From the NCBI RefSeq assembly GCF_026342435.1, contig NZ_JAPEMT010000001.1, positions 1,172,501-1,236,500 of the forward strand: a DNA stretch of 64,000 nucleotides, read 5' to 3'. Position 1 is the stretch's first letter, and each line of letters opens with the position of its first letter. This document shows, piece by piece, positions 55,096 to 63,962 of the stretch. Below the pieces are notes generated by a model. That model worked only from the letters and a program-made list of their open reading frames with translations, was not told where the DNA came from and did no database searches. The position numbers and the translations under genes were made by a program. Origin of the DNA: Streptomyces sp. NBC_00237 (GTDB taxonomy: Bacteria > Actinomycetota > Actinomycetes > Streptomycetales > Streptomycetaceae).

Positions 55096-56016
55096 ATGCG
55101 CGCCCAGTTCGTCCTGTCGGAGATCGGTGTCGGTCTTCGAAGGAACCTCACGATGACCTTTGCCGTCATCGTCTCCGTGGCTCTCTCCCTCGCTCTCTTC
55201 GGCGGCGCGCTCCTGATGCGCGACCAGGTCAGCGAGATGAAGAGCTTCTGGTACGACAAGGTCAACATCTCGATCTACTTCTGCAACAAGAACGACGCGG
55301 AGACCGGCGTACCGCAGTGCGCCAAGGGCGAGGTCACCAAGGACCAGAAGGCCCAGATCGAGCGGGATCTCAAGGGGATGGACGTCGTCGAAAGCGTCTT
55401 CCACGAAGACGCGGACGAGGCGTTCAACCACTACAAGGAGCAGTTCGGCGACACCCCGATGGCGAACGTCATCACGCCGGACCAGATGCAGGAGTCCTTC
55501 CGCGTCAAGCTCAAGGACCCGCAGAAGTACAAGGTGGTGGCCACCGCCTTCCAGGGCAGGCCGGGCGTGCAGTCCGTCGAGGACCAGAGATCCATCCTCG
55601 ACCAGCTCTTCGAGCTGATGAACGGCATGAACGTCGCCGCGCTCTTCCTGATGGGCCTGATGCTCGTCATCGCACTGATGCTGATCGTGAACACCGTGCG
55701 CGTCTCCGCGTTCAGCAGACGGCGGGAGACGGGCATCATGCGGCTCGTCGGCGCGTCGAGCTTCTACATCCAGGCGCCGTTCATCATGGAGGCCGCGGTC
55801 GCCGGGCTCATCGGCGGTGCGCTCGCCTGCGTGCTGCTGGTCCTCGGCCGGTACTTCCTGATCGACCACGGTCTGGCGCTCGCCGACAAGATGGAACTGG
55901 TGCAGTTCATCGGCTGGGACGCGGTCCTCACCAAGCTCCCGCTGGTGCTCGCGATCAGTCTGCTGATGCCCGCGCTCGCCGCCTTCTTCGCGCTCCGCAA
56001 GTACTTGAAGGTGTGA
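55096..56016 (+). CDS. ftsX: Cell-division membrane protein FtsX
   Basis: 306 residues from ATG 55096 with AAAGGA upstream. Four membrane helices: one near 20-42, a large external loop (about 45-175) that in other species binds the hydrolase, then three helices after about 180 (FLMGLMLVIALMLIVNTVRVSAFSRRRETGIMRLVGAS is the typical FtsX segment). Co-transcribed with ftsE; a strong hairpin ends the pair. Confidence 0.97.
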   Translation: MRAQFVLSEIGVGLRRNLTMTFAVIVSVALSLALFGGALLMRDQVSEMKSFWYDKVNISIYFCNKNDAETGVPQCAKGEVTKDQKAQIERDLKGMDVVESVFHEDADEAFNHYKEQFGDTPMANVITPDQMQESFRVKLKDPQKYKVVATAFQGRPGVQSVEDQRSILDQLFELMNGMNVAALFLMGLMLVIALMLIVNTVRVSAFSRRRETGIMRLVGASSFYIQAPFIMEAAVAGLIGGALACVLLVLGRYFLIDHGLALADKMELVQFIGWDAVLTKLPLVLAISLLMPALAAFFALRKYLKV

Positions 56017-56070
56017 GCCCTGCCGTGAAGGTGTAGCCCCGCACCTCCGCAAACACTCCGCGAACCACGT

Positions 56071-56099
56071 GCCCCGTACGGCAACAAGCCGTACGGGGC
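56071..56099 (+). terminator. Terminator after ftsX
   Basis: Perfect 12-bp stem GCCCCGTACGGC / GCCGTACGGGGC with loop AACAA. Confidence 0.85.
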
Positions 56100-56125
56100 G
56101 CGGTGTTTGTCCTAGACTCGTCGCC

Positions 56126-57319
56126 ATGCCAGGCCCGGAATTCGGTATCCGGCCCCGCGGCCTGTGCCGCGGGGCGGCCCTGACCTTGGTCTTCGCGGGG
56201 GCTCTGGCCACCGTCTCGACGACCGGTCCCTGGGCGTACGACGAGGAGCCGCAGCCCTTTTCGGCGGTACGGTCCGCCGCCGCCGGGGCGGCCAGGGGCG
56301 AAGCCGCCAGAGCGTCCACGGACGCGGTGGCCAGGGCGGCGGCCGAGGCCGTCGCCGACGGCAAGTCCGGCAAGGAGGCCGCCCAGGAGGCGGTCAGCCG
56401 CAGTGGCGACCGGTGGGGCGCGGTCTACGACCCGGCCGAGTACAAGGAGTTCGAGCAGTCCCTGGACGGTGAGTACACCGGTGTCGGCCTGGTCGCCAAG
56501 CGGCGTGCCGACGGCCGCGTCCAGGTCGAGCGGGTGCGCCCCGGCGGCCCCGCCGCGAAGGCGGGCGTCCGGCGCGGCGACGCACTGCGCGGCATCGACG
56601 GCCGCGACGTGGACCGCCGCCCGGTCACCGAGGTCGTCTCGCTGCTGCGCGGCGACGGCTCGGGCGCCGAGGCGGGCACTCCCGTACGGATCAAACTCCA
56701 GCGCGGCAAGAAGGTCTGGACGCAGGAAGTCCGCCGGGCCACCCTGCCCACGGACGCCGTCACCGTGGAGCGGCTCGCGGGCGGGGCGGTGCTGATCAAG
56801 GTGGCCTCCTTCACCAGGGGTTCGGGGGAGCGGGTACGGGACGCGGTGCGCGCCCTCCCCGCGGGCAAGGGCGTCCTGCTCGACCTGCGCGGCAACGCGG
56901 GCGGGCTGATCGGCGAGGCCGTCACCGCCGCCTCCGCCTTCCTCGACGGCGGGCTCGTGGCGACGTACGACGACCGGGGCAGACAGCGGGCGCTGCACGC
57001 CGAGCGCGGCGCCGACATGCTGAGACCGTTGGTCGCGCTCGTCGACGGCGGCACGATGAGCGCCGCCGAACTGGTGACGGGCGCGCTCCAGGACCGGGGC
57101 CGGGCGCTGACCGTCGGCTCGCGCACCTTCGGCAAGGGGTCGGTGCAGAAACCGAGCCGCCTCGCGGACGGTTCGGTCGCCGAACTGACGGTCGGCCACT
57201 ACCGCACCCCCGCCGGGCACCATCTGGACGGCCGGGGCCTCACGCCCGACCTCGTGGCGACCGAGCGGGCCCGGGAGCGGGCCGAGACAGTATTGAGTGG
57301 CCTTCAGGGGGGCTCGTAG
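56126..57319 (+). CDS. S41-family C-terminal processing peptidase (CtpA type)
   Basis: 397 residues from ATG 56126. N-terminal signal/anchor segment (GAALTLVFAGALATVSTT), a helical region, PDZ domain about 110-195 (GEYTGVGLV ... GGPAAKAGVRRGDAL) and the S41 catalytic domain with Ser312 in GGTMSAAELV and Lys337 in FGKGSVQ, a spacing of 25 as in Ctp proteases. A Ser/Lys dyad enzyme outside the membrane. Its position between ftsEX and smpB is conserved in Streptomyces; in other bacteria Ctp enzymes trim wall hydrolases, fitting the FtsEX neighbours (inference). Ribosome site weak. Confidence 0.93.
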   Translation: MPGPEFGIRPRGLCRGAALTLVFAGALATVSTTGPWAYDEEPQPFSAVRSAAAGAARGEAARASTDAVARAAAEAVADGKSGKEAAQEAVSRSGDRWGAVYDPAEYKEFEQSLDGEYTGVGLVAKRRADGRVQVERVRPGGPAAKAGVRRGDALRGIDGRDVDRRPVTEVVSLLRGDGSGAEAGTPVRIKLQRGKKVWTQEVRRATLPTDAVTVERLAGGAVLIKVASFTRGSGERVRDAVRALPAGKGVLLDLRGNAGGLIGEAVTAASAFLDGGLVATYDDRGRQRALHAERGADMLRPLVALVDGGTMSAAELVTGALQDRGRALTVGSRTFGKGSVQKPSRLADGSVAELTVGHYRTPAGHHLDGRGLTPDLVATERARERAETVLSGLQGGS

Positions 57320-57337
57320 TGCGAAAATGACCGCACT

Positions 57338-57829
57338 ATGGCTAAGGAAAAGGACCCCAAGCGCAAGATCGTCGCGCAGAACAAGAAGGCCAGGCACGAC
57401 TACACCGTCCTGGACACCTACGAGTGCGGGCTCGTGCTCATGGGCACCGAGGTGAAGTCCCTGCGGCTCGGCAGGGCGTCGCTGGTGGACGGCTTCGTGC
57501 AGATCGACGGCGGCGAGGCATGGCTGCACAACATCCACGTACCGCTGTACTCGCAGGGCACCTGGACCAACCACGCCGCGCGGCGCAAGCGGAAGCTGCT
57601 CATGCACCGGGCGGAGATCGACAAGCTGGAGTCGAAGTCCAACGAGTCGGGGCACACGATCGTCCCGCTCGCCCTGTACTTCAAGGACGGCCGGGTCAAG
57701 TGCGAGATCGCGCTCGCCAAGGGAAAGAAGGAGTACGACAAGCGTCAGACGCTCCGCGAGAAGCAGGACACGCGGGAGACGAACCGCGCCATCGCGGCGG
57801 TGAAGCGCAAGGAGCGCGGCCAGCTCTAG
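57338..57829 (+). CDS. smpB: SsrA-binding protein SmpB
   Basis: 163 residues. Binds tmRNA and brings it to stalled ribosomes. Family features: [33 protein letters not shown], and a basic tail ([22 protein letters not shown]) that inserts in the mRNA channel. It starts 18 bp after the ctp stop and its partner RNA, ssrA, is 175 bp downstream. Confidence 0.98.
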   Translation: MAKEKDPKRKIVAQNKKARHDYTVLDTYECGLVLMGTEVKSLRLGRASLVDGFVQIDGGEAWLHNIHVPLYSQGTWTNHAARRKRKLLMHRAEIDKLESKSNESGHTIVPLALYFKDGRVKCEIALAKGKKEYDKRQTLREKQDTRETNRAIAAVKRKERGQL

Positions 57830-57841
57830 GCTTCCGGGCCG

Positions 57842-57862
57842 AGCCCGCGGGGCCTGCGGGCT
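57842..57862 (+). terminator. Terminator after smpB
   Basis: Stem AGCCCGC / GCGGGCT with 7-nt loop GGGGCCT followed by TTATT, 12 bp after the smpB stop. Confidence 0.8.
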
Positions 57863-58004
57863 TTATTGGCTGGCATCGGCGGACGGTGGTCACGTACGAT
57901 GGATGCATCGCACCCCACATGGTGATGGGTCAGGCGATGGGGAAGGTGGCTCAGGCCGCCCGCCCCGCTTTTCAGCTGTATCTAATTCAACAGCGAGTCA
58001 ACAT

Positions 58005-58373
58005 GGGGATGATCGGTTTCGACAGCGGATGTCGAAGCAGGGGAAGCGTGTCGAGGAAGCGGCAATGATCTCGTTAACCATATGTCGCAACCAATAATCG
58101 CCAACACCAAGCGCGATTCCTTCGCCCTCGCTGCCTAAGTAGCGACTTGCGAAGTGTCAGCCCGGGGGTGATCCCGACCCGGATCCTGGCATCATCAAGG
58201 GATCTAAACTCACCGTCCCGGTCACGGGGACGGTGAGGAAATCAAACAGTGACTGAGCCCGTCGGAGACTTGTCTGCGTGATCTCCGGGGCCGAGAAAAT
58301 CGCAGCAGACTGCACACGGAGAAGCCCTGATTCTGCACCGTTGGACGCGGGTTCGATTCCCGCCATCTCCACA
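58005..58373 (+). ncRNA. ssrA: Transfer-messenger RNA (tmRNA)
   Basis: Starts GGGGATGATCGGTTTCGACAG; the 5' GGGGATG pairs with CATCTCC at the 3' end (58364-58370), and the TPsiC arm GGTTCGATTCCCGCC is intact. The mRNA-like part starts at the resume codon GCC (58100) and encodes the tag ANTKRDSFALAA then TAA (58136-58138). The 3' end is encoded as ACA rather than ACCA, so the CCA tail is finished after transcription; end uncertain by 2-3 nt. Rescues stalled ribosomes with SmpB. Confidence 0.97.
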
Positions 58374-58385
58374 GTTCCCATGTGA

Positions 58386-58424
58386 GACGAAGGCCCGGAT
58401 GCTTGACGCAGCCGGGCCTTCGTC
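58386..58424 (+). terminator. Terminator after ssrA
   Basis: Perfect 13-bp stem GACGAAGGCCCGG / CCGGGCCTTCGTC with a loop that contains a minor TGC/GCA pair. About 13 bp after the tmRNA end. Confidence 0.88.
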
Positions 58425-58670
58425 GTGTCCGGGGCAGGTCACAGGGCCCGGGTGCCTCCGCTGTCGTATGCGTCACGTGATGTCTTATCTGCCCTAGAGA
58501 TAGGGGGTAAATGGCGCAAATTGGACACGGAACGATCCATTCCGGCTCCGGATATGTCATTGATGTGTGACAAGAGCGCACTCAAGAGAAGCTCTGTCAC
58601 CCGCGTGCGCTACATTCATCGTCCGGGTGCAGTGTGATAGGGACGCTTGGACGGGTGGGGGCCCGGGCCA

Positions 58671-59594
58671 ATGCCGGATCCAGCTGGTCGCGCGCGCCCA
58701 CCGATGAATCAGTCAGTGGGGGATGTGCGAAGAGCTGTGAAGAACACGCCTGAGGGTGCCCAGACCGGGCAGACCCGCCAAATACGCCAGATACGCGAAG
58801 CCGACGACCGGACCATGCAGCTCGACAGCGTCGGGTCGCAGTTCGGGAAGCGCCGGCAGCCGGAAGCCCCGATACTTCCCGAGCTGTCCACGGAGAGCGC
58901 CGACGGACCGGTGTTCGTCGACGAGAGCGGCCGTCGCGGAAAGAAGTTCCGCAGAGCCGGTTGGGTGCTCGGCGCGATATGCGCCTGCTACGCGGCGATG
59001 CTCATCATCTCCCTCATCGGCGGCAACTCCCTCGCACCCAGCCTGCTGATCCCGGGTGCCTCCTCGGAACAGGCGCCCGACAAGGTCAAGTCCGAGCCCG
59101 ACCCCACTCCTTCCGTGCCGAAGGCGGACGACGTTCCGCCGGTCACCGGTGGCAACGTGCCCGTGGGCGGTCAGCGGACCCCCGGCACCACCACCGGCAA
59201 GGTCCCCGCGGGCGGCACCAAGAAGGACGACGCCAAGGACCCGAAGACGCCGGACAAGCCGGTCCCGGACAAGCAGAAGCCGGACAAGACGGCGGCCGGT
59301 CAGGGCGACGGCGGCACCCCGGGCGGTACGCCGGGCGGCACTCCCGGCGGTGACTCCGGTACGACTCCCGGTGGTACGCCGGGTGGAACCCCTGGCGGTG
59401 ACTCCGGCACGACCCCCGGCGGAACTCCCGGCGGCACCCCCGGCGGTGACTCCGGTACGACCCCCGGTGGTACGCCGGGCGGAACCCCTGGCGGTGACTC
59501 CGGTACGACCCCCGGCGGCACTCCCGGCGGCACCCCCGGTGGTGACTCCGGCACCACGGACCCCATTCCTGACCCGGTCAATCCGGCGAAGTAG
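58671..59594 (+). CDS. Membrane protein with 16-residue Gly/Thr/Pro repeats, upstream of the MatB-like gene
   Basis: About 307 residues from ATG 58671, with GGTGGGGG some 11 nt upstream; ATG 58704 is an alternative. Cytoplasmic N-terminus (about 95 residues), one membrane helix (AGWVLGAICACYAAMLIISLI near 103-123), a Lys/Pro-rich external region and five exact-type repeats TPGGTPGGTPGGDSGT (59316-59555), ending TDPIPDPVNPAK. No enzyme domain. It lies 16 bp before the matB-like gene, in the place where I recall matA in Streptomyces, so it may assist exopolysaccharide export or anchoring; I do not assign the symbol. Confidence 0.8.
   Translation: MPDPAGRARPPMNQSVGDVRRAVKNTPEGAQTGQTRQIRQIREADDRTMQLDSVGSQFGKRRQPEAPILPELSTESADGPVFVDESGRRGKKFRRAGWVLGAICACYAAMLIISLIGGNSLAPSLLIPGASSEQAPDKVKSEPDPTPSVPKADDVPPVTGGNVPVGGQRTPGTTTGKVPAGGTKKDDAKDPKTPDKPVPDKQKPDKTAAGQGDGGTPGGTPGGTPGGDSGTTPGGTPGGTPGGDSGTTPGGTPGGTPGGDSGTTPGGTPGGTPGGDSGTTPGGTPGGTPGGDSGTTDPIPDPVNPAK
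59316..59555 (+). repeat. 48-bp coding repeat, five copies
   Basis: Each unit encodes TPGGTPGGTPGGDSGT. Synonymous differences (ACC/ACT, GGT/GGC) occur between copies. All lengths are multiples of three, so the frame is kept. Likely to vary in number between strains. Confidence 0.9.
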
Positions 59595-59610
59595 AAGGCA
59601 CGGCACGTAG

Positions 59611-61821
59611 ATGTCCAACCCTCGCAGGCGTTCCTCTCAGGGCGCCCGCCGCTCCGCCGCGCGTTCGCGCACGCGCAACCGGCGACGCTGGTTCCCCATG
59701 CGTTACCTGTTGCCGTCGCTGGTCCTCGTCGCCCTGATGGCGATGCTGATGCTGCGTGGCTACGTCCACAACGAGATCGACTCCGACCAGACCGGCGCGC
59801 GTCCGCCCGTCGACCAGGGCACGGTGCCGGCGGCCGTCCGCGAGGGCGGTCCGGTCATCGACACCCGGGACCCGAAGAAGCCCGAGGCGCGGCACGTCAA
59901 GGACAAGCACGTCGTCATCACCTTCGACGACGGTCCGGACCCGAAGTGGACGCCGAAGGTCCTGGACAAGCTGAAGGAGTACGGCGCCCACGGCGTCTTC
60001 TTCGTCGTCGGCTCCAACGCCACCCGCTACCCGGACCTCGTCAAGCGCATCGTGGACGAGGGGCACGAACTGGGTCTACACACCTGGAACCACCCCGACC
60101 TCTCGTACAAGACGCGCGACGGCATCGACTCGCAGTTCTCGCGCAACCAGCTCGCGCTGGCGGGCGCGGCCGGAGTGCACACCTCGCTGTTCCGGCCGCC
60201 GTACTCCTCGTTCGCGTACGCCTTCGACGACGCCAGCTGGCCGGTCGCCCAGTACGTCGGCGAGCTCGGCTACCTCACCGTCGTCAACGACACCGACTCC
60301 GAGGACTGGAAGCGCCCCGGCGTCAAGGAGATCATCAAGCGCGCCACGCCCAAGACCACCAAGGGCACCGTCGTGCTGATGCACGACTCCGGCGGTGACC
60401 GCACGCAGACCGTCGCGGCGCTGGACCAGTTCCTGCCGGACATGCAGAAGCGCGGCTTCAAGTTCACCAACCTCACCGAGGCGCTCGGCGCTCCCTCGGC
60501 GCACTCGCCGGTGACGGGTGCGGAGCTGTGGAAGTCGAAGGCGTTCCTGGCCGCGATCACCGTCTCCGACGGCATCACCGACGTCCTGACCTACGGTCTG
60601 GCGATCGTCGGCTCGCTGGTCATCGCGCGCTTCGGCCTGATGCTGATCCTGTCCTTCGTGCACGCCCGCAAGGTCCGCAAACGAGGGTTCCGCTGGGGTC
60701 CCGAGATCACCAGACCGGTCACCGTGCTGGTCCCCGCGTACAACGAACGCGAGTGCATCGCCAACACCGTCCGCTCCCTGATGTCCAGCGACCATCCGAT
60801 CGAGGTCATCGTCATCGACGACGGCTCGACGGACGGCACCGCCGACATCGTCGAGCAGATGCGCATCCCCAACGTCCGGGTGGTCCGCCAGCAGAACGCG
60901 GGCAAGCCCGCCGCGCTCAACAACGGCATCCGGCACGCCCGTTACGACATCATCGTGATGATGGACGGCGACACGGTCTTCGAGCCGTCCACCGTCCGCG
61001 AGCTGGTCCAGCCGTTCGGCGACCCGCGCGTCGGCGCGGTCGCGGGCAATGCGAAGGTCGGCAACCGTGACTCGCTCATCGGCGCCTGGCAGCACATCGA
61101 GTACGTGATGGGCTTCAACCTGGACCGCCGTCTGTACGACATGCTCGGCATCATGCCGACCATCCCGGGCGCGATCGGCGCGTTCCGCGCGGACGCCCTG
61201 CACCGGGTCGGCGGCATGAGCGAGGACACCCTCGCCGAGGACACCGACATCACGATGGCGTTCCACCGCGACGGCTGGAAGGTCGTGTACGCGGAGGACG
61301 CGCGCGCCTGGACCGAGGCGCCGGAGTCCGTGCAGCAGCTGTGGTCGCAGCGCTACCGCTGGTCGTACGGCACCATGCAGGCGATCTGGAAGCACCGCCG
61401 CGCGTTCATAGAGAAGGGTCCCTCGGGCCGCTTCGGACGCATCGGCCTGCCGATCGTCTCGCTCTTCATGATCGTCTTCCCGCTGCTCGCCCCGCTGATC
61501 GACATCTTCCTGATCTACGGCCTCGTCTTCGGCCCGACGGGCAAGACCGTCATCGCGTGGTTCGGCGTGCTGATGCTCCAGGTGGTCTGCGCCGCCTACG
61601 CGTTCCGGCTGGACAAGGAGAAGATGACGCACCTGCTGTCCTTCCCGCTCCAGCAGATCCTGTACCGCCAGATCATGTACGTCGTGCTGCTCCAGTCCTG
61701 GATCACCGCCCTCACGGGTGGCCGTCTGCGCTGGCAGAAGCTGCGCCGGACCGGTGTGGTCGAAGCGCCGGGGGCCCTGCCGGGCCAGCGGCGCGAAGAG
61801 GAGAGGTGGCCGGTCGGATGA
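59611..61821 (+). CDS. matB: Bifunctional polysaccharide deacetylase - GT2 glycan synthase (MatB-like)
   Basis: 736 residues. An N-terminal membrane helix (about 31-49), a NodB/CE4 deacetylase domain (about 95-270) with TFDDGPD (Asp106, Asp107), HTWNH (metal site), FRPPY and LMHDSGGDR; a helix near 310-345; then a processive GT2 domain with VLVPAYNERECI, VIDDGSTDGT, MMDGDT, AEDTD and QRYRW; and C-terminal helices. This layout is that of Streptomyces MatB, which together with MatA makes a poly-beta-1,6-N-acetylglucosamine-type polymer needed for hyphal pellet formation. ATG 59611 is 16 bp after the preceding stop; the acyltransferase gene overlaps its end (ATGA). Confidence 0.92.
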   Translation: MSNPRRRSSQGARRSAARSRTRNRRRWFPMRYLLPSLVLVALMAMLMLRGYVHNEIDSDQTGARPPVDQGTVPAAVREGGPVIDTRDPKKPEARHVKDKHVVITFDDGPDPKWTPKVLDKLKEYGAHGVFFVVGSNATRYPDLVKRIVDEGHELGLHTWNHPDLSYKTRDGIDSQFSRNQLALAGAAGVHTSLFRPPYSSFAYAFDDASWPVAQYVGELGYLTVVNDTDSEDWKRPGVKEIIKRATPKTTKGTVVLMHDSGGDRTQTVAALDQFLPDMQKRGFKFTNLTEALGAPSAHSPVTGAELWKSKAFLAAITVSDGITDVLTYGLAIVGSLVIARFGLMLILSFVHARKVRKRGFRWGPEITRPVTVLVPAYNERECIANTVRSLMSSDHPIEVIVIDDGSTDGTADIVEQMRIPNVRVVRQQNAGKPAALNNGIRHARYDIIVMMDGDTVFEPSTVRELVQPFGDPRVGAVAGNAKVGNRDSLIGAWQHIEYVMGFNLDRRLYDMLGIMPTIPGAIGAFRADALHRVGGMSEDTLAEDTDITMAFHRDGWKVVYAEDARAWTEAPESVQQLWSQRYRWSYGTMQAIWKHRRAFIEKGPSGRFGRIGLPIVSLFMIVFPLLAPLIDIFLIYGLVFGPTGKTVIAWFGVLMLQVVCAAYAFRLDKEKMTHLLSFPLQQILYRQIMYVVLLQSWITALTGGRLRWQKLRRTGVVEAPGALPGQRREEERWPVG

Positions 61822-63698
61822 GCCACGGACATCCGGGTTCGGACGGCAGCCACTACCCCGATGACCCCGGGGCCCAGGGTTACGGCCCCGGGTACGACGC
61901 GGACGGCTTCCCGCTCCCGCAGGGCGGGGGCCGTCCCGCCCCCGCCGCGCCCCAGCAGGGTGGCGGCGGCTGGCCGACGGTGCGCAACAACCCCGGTCCC
62001 GCGCTGCCTTCTTCCTCGTACGGACAGGGGCAGCAGGGCGGCTTCCCGCAGGCGTACCCGCAGACGGGGGGCTACCAGCAGCAGCCCCAGCAGCCTTCGC
62101 CCCAGCAGGGCGGCTGGCCGCAGCAGACCAACAACCGGCGCCCTCAGCAGGGCGGTTACGGCCAGCAGGCGGGCACCGGTTACGCGGGCACCGGTTACGC
62201 GGAGCCCGGCTACGGGGACGCCACGACGGCGTTCCCGCCGACCGGCGGCGGCTACGGCGGGCCCGGCGGCTCCGGTGGCCTCGGCGGTCCTGGCGGTCCC
62301 GGTGTTCCCGGTGGGCAGCAGGAGGAGACTCCGGCGTTCGCCAGGAGCGCGGTCGGCGCGCCGACCCGGCAGCAGCCGGCGTGGGGCCGCGACGAGGACG
62401 CCGCGAACGGCGATCCGTACGGACCGGGTACCTCCGCGTGGCCGGAGACGGCCGGCGCGGACGGGCTGGGCCTGAAGGACGCCCCGGACTCACCGGACGG
62501 CCCTTCGGAGACCCCCTCGTCGGAGGAGGCCCCGGAACCGGCACCCAAGAAGTCCGGCCGTGACCGCTACCTCGACCTGCTGCGCTCCATCGCGCTGGTC
62601 CGCGTCGTGCTCTTCCACGTCTACGGACAGGCGTGGATGACGATCATCTTCCCGTCCATGGGCGTGATGTTCGCGCTGGCCGGTTCGCTGATGGCGCGCT
62701 CGCTCAGCGCCAGGTCCGCGGGCCAGGTCATCAAGAGCCGAATACGGCGACTGATGGTGCCGGTGTGGGTGTTCTCGATCGTCACCCTCGCGCTGATCTT
62801 CAACGGCGGGTGGAAGCCCACCGCGGGCGAGGACGGCGAGTCCGTCATCTGGTGGTGGGTCAGGCTCGCCTGGTGGTTCGTGCCGGTGGGCGCGGCCTCG
62901 GGCCCCGACGAGGTCGGCTCGGTCGGCGGTCTGCTGGACGTCAGCTGGGCGGCGCAGACCTCGGGTCCGCTCTGGTACATCCGGGCGTACCTGTGGTTCG
63001 TCATGCTGTCGCCCCTGATGCTCAAGCTGTTCCGCAAGATGCCGTGGCCGACGCTGCTGGCGCCGCTGGCGCTGTCGGTGGCGCTCGGTCTGAAGCCGGG
63101 GCTGATCCCCGGCGAGACCGGCAACGCGATCCAGGACTTCTCGACGTTCGCATCCTGCTGGATGCTCGGCTTCGCGCACAACGAAGGCACGCTGAAGAAG
63201 CTCAAGGCGTACATGATCCCGTCGTTCTCGGCGGTGCTGATGGGGCTCGGGCTGTGGTGGGCGGGTACGCACATCGGCGAGGCCGGGTGGAACTTCGACG
63301 AGATACCCACGGCGAACGCCCTGTGGTCGCTCGGCTTCTGTGCGGTGCTGCTGCACTACTCGCCGTCGTGGGAGGTGCTGCCGGACAAGCTGAAGGGGTT
63401 CGACACCCCGATCACGCTGGCGAACAACCGGGCCGTGACGATCTATCTCTGGCACGAGATGGCGATCATGCTGACGCTTCCGGTCATCGACAAGTTCTGG
63501 GAGCTCGGGAGCGTTCCGGTGCTGGGCGAGTTGGTCAACGCGAACCTCGGCAAGCTGTACCAGGTGCTGATGTTCATCCTGGCGTGGCCGTTGATCGCGG
63601 CGGCGATCGCCACGTTCGGCTGGGCGGAGGACGTGGCGGCGAAGCGGAAGCCGAGACTCTGGCCCAACGGGGCGAAGAAGAAGGCCCGGTCGGGCTGA
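61818..63698 (+). CDS. Membrane acyltransferase (acyltransferase 3 family)
   Basis: 626 residues from ATG 61818, overlapping the matB stop. The first 250 residues are Gln/Gly/Pro-rich and disordered. Then DRYLDLLRSIALVRVVLFHVYGQ, the family entry motif with the catalytic-type His, and about ten membrane helices, including GPLWYIRAYLWFVMLSPL and TIYLWHEMAIMLTL. Such proteins O-acetylate or succinylate surface glycans. Coupled to the MatB-like synthase, it likely decorates that polymer; the acyl group is unknown. Confidence 0.88.
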   Translation: MSHGHPGSDGSHYPDDPGAQGYGPGYDADGFPLPQGGGRPAPAAPQQGGGGWPTVRNNPGPALPSSSYGQGQQGGFPQAYPQTGGYQQQPQQPSPQQGGWPQQTNNRRPQQGGYGQQAGTGYAGTGYAEPGYGDATTAFPPTGGGYGGPGGSGGLGGPGGPGVPGGQQEETPAFARSAVGAPTRQQPAWGRDEDAANGDPYGPGTSAWPETAGADGLGLKDAPDSPDGPSETPSSEEAPEPAPKKSGRDRYLDLLRSIALVRVVLFHVYGQAWMTIIFPSMGVMFALAGSLMARSLSARSAGQVIKSRIRRLMVPVWVFSIVTLALIFNGGWKPTAGEDGESVIWWWVRLAWWFVPVGAASGPDEVGSVGGLLDVSWAAQTSGPLWYIRAYLWFVMLSPLMLKLFRKMPWPTLLAPLALSVALGLKPGLIPGETGNAIQDFSTFASCWMLGFAHNEGTLKKLKAYMIPSFSAVLMGLGLWWAGTHIGEAGWNFDEIPTANALWSLGFCAVLLHYSPSWEVLPDKLKGFDTPITLANNRAVTIYLWHEMAIMLTLPVIDKFWELGSVPVLGELVNANLGKLYQVLMFILAWPLIAAAIATFGWAEDVAAKRKPRLWPNGAKKKARSG

Positions 63699-63720
63699 GG
63701 GGTCCGTCCCTTGCGCCTTG

Positions 63721-63755
63721 CGCCCGCTCGCTCCCTTTGTGGGGGCGGGCGGGCG
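63721..63755 (+). terminator. Terminator after the acyltransferase gene
   Basis: 15-bp stem with two wobbles (63721-63735 and 63741-63755), loop TTTGT, then TTCTG. About 22 bp after the stop. Confidence 0.75.
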
Positions 63756-63768
63756 TTCTGCGTTCGAG

Positions 63769-63797
63769 GTGCGGGTGCGGGTGCGGGTGCGGGTGCG
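63769..63797. repeat. GTGCGG hexamer array
   Basis: Nearly five contiguous copies of GTGCGG in the spacer after the exopolysaccharide cluster. The remaining sequence up to 63960 is G+C-rich and shows no gene. Confidence 0.9.
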
Positions 63798-63962
63798 TCG
63801 TGGCTGGTCGCGCCCGCGCGGCGGAGCCGCACATCGACACAGCCCCGCGCCCCTCATGCCCCCTCGGGGCGCCGGGGCGGTACCGGGGGTTCCGGTGGGG
63901 GGCGGGGGCGGGCACTCTGGAGGGCACGCGGCACACCACCGGCGACCCCGGAGGGCATCGGC

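Noticed and set aside
57424..58068. Open frames across smpB and the tmRNA gene
   Set aside because: They cut through smpB in another frame and through structured RNA; the only translated part of the RNA is its short tag.
59300..59581. Minus-strand frame of Val/Pro/Gly repeats under the 48-bp coding repeats
   Set aside because: Product of reading the repeat on the other strand; it has no start signal and opposes a well-supported gene.
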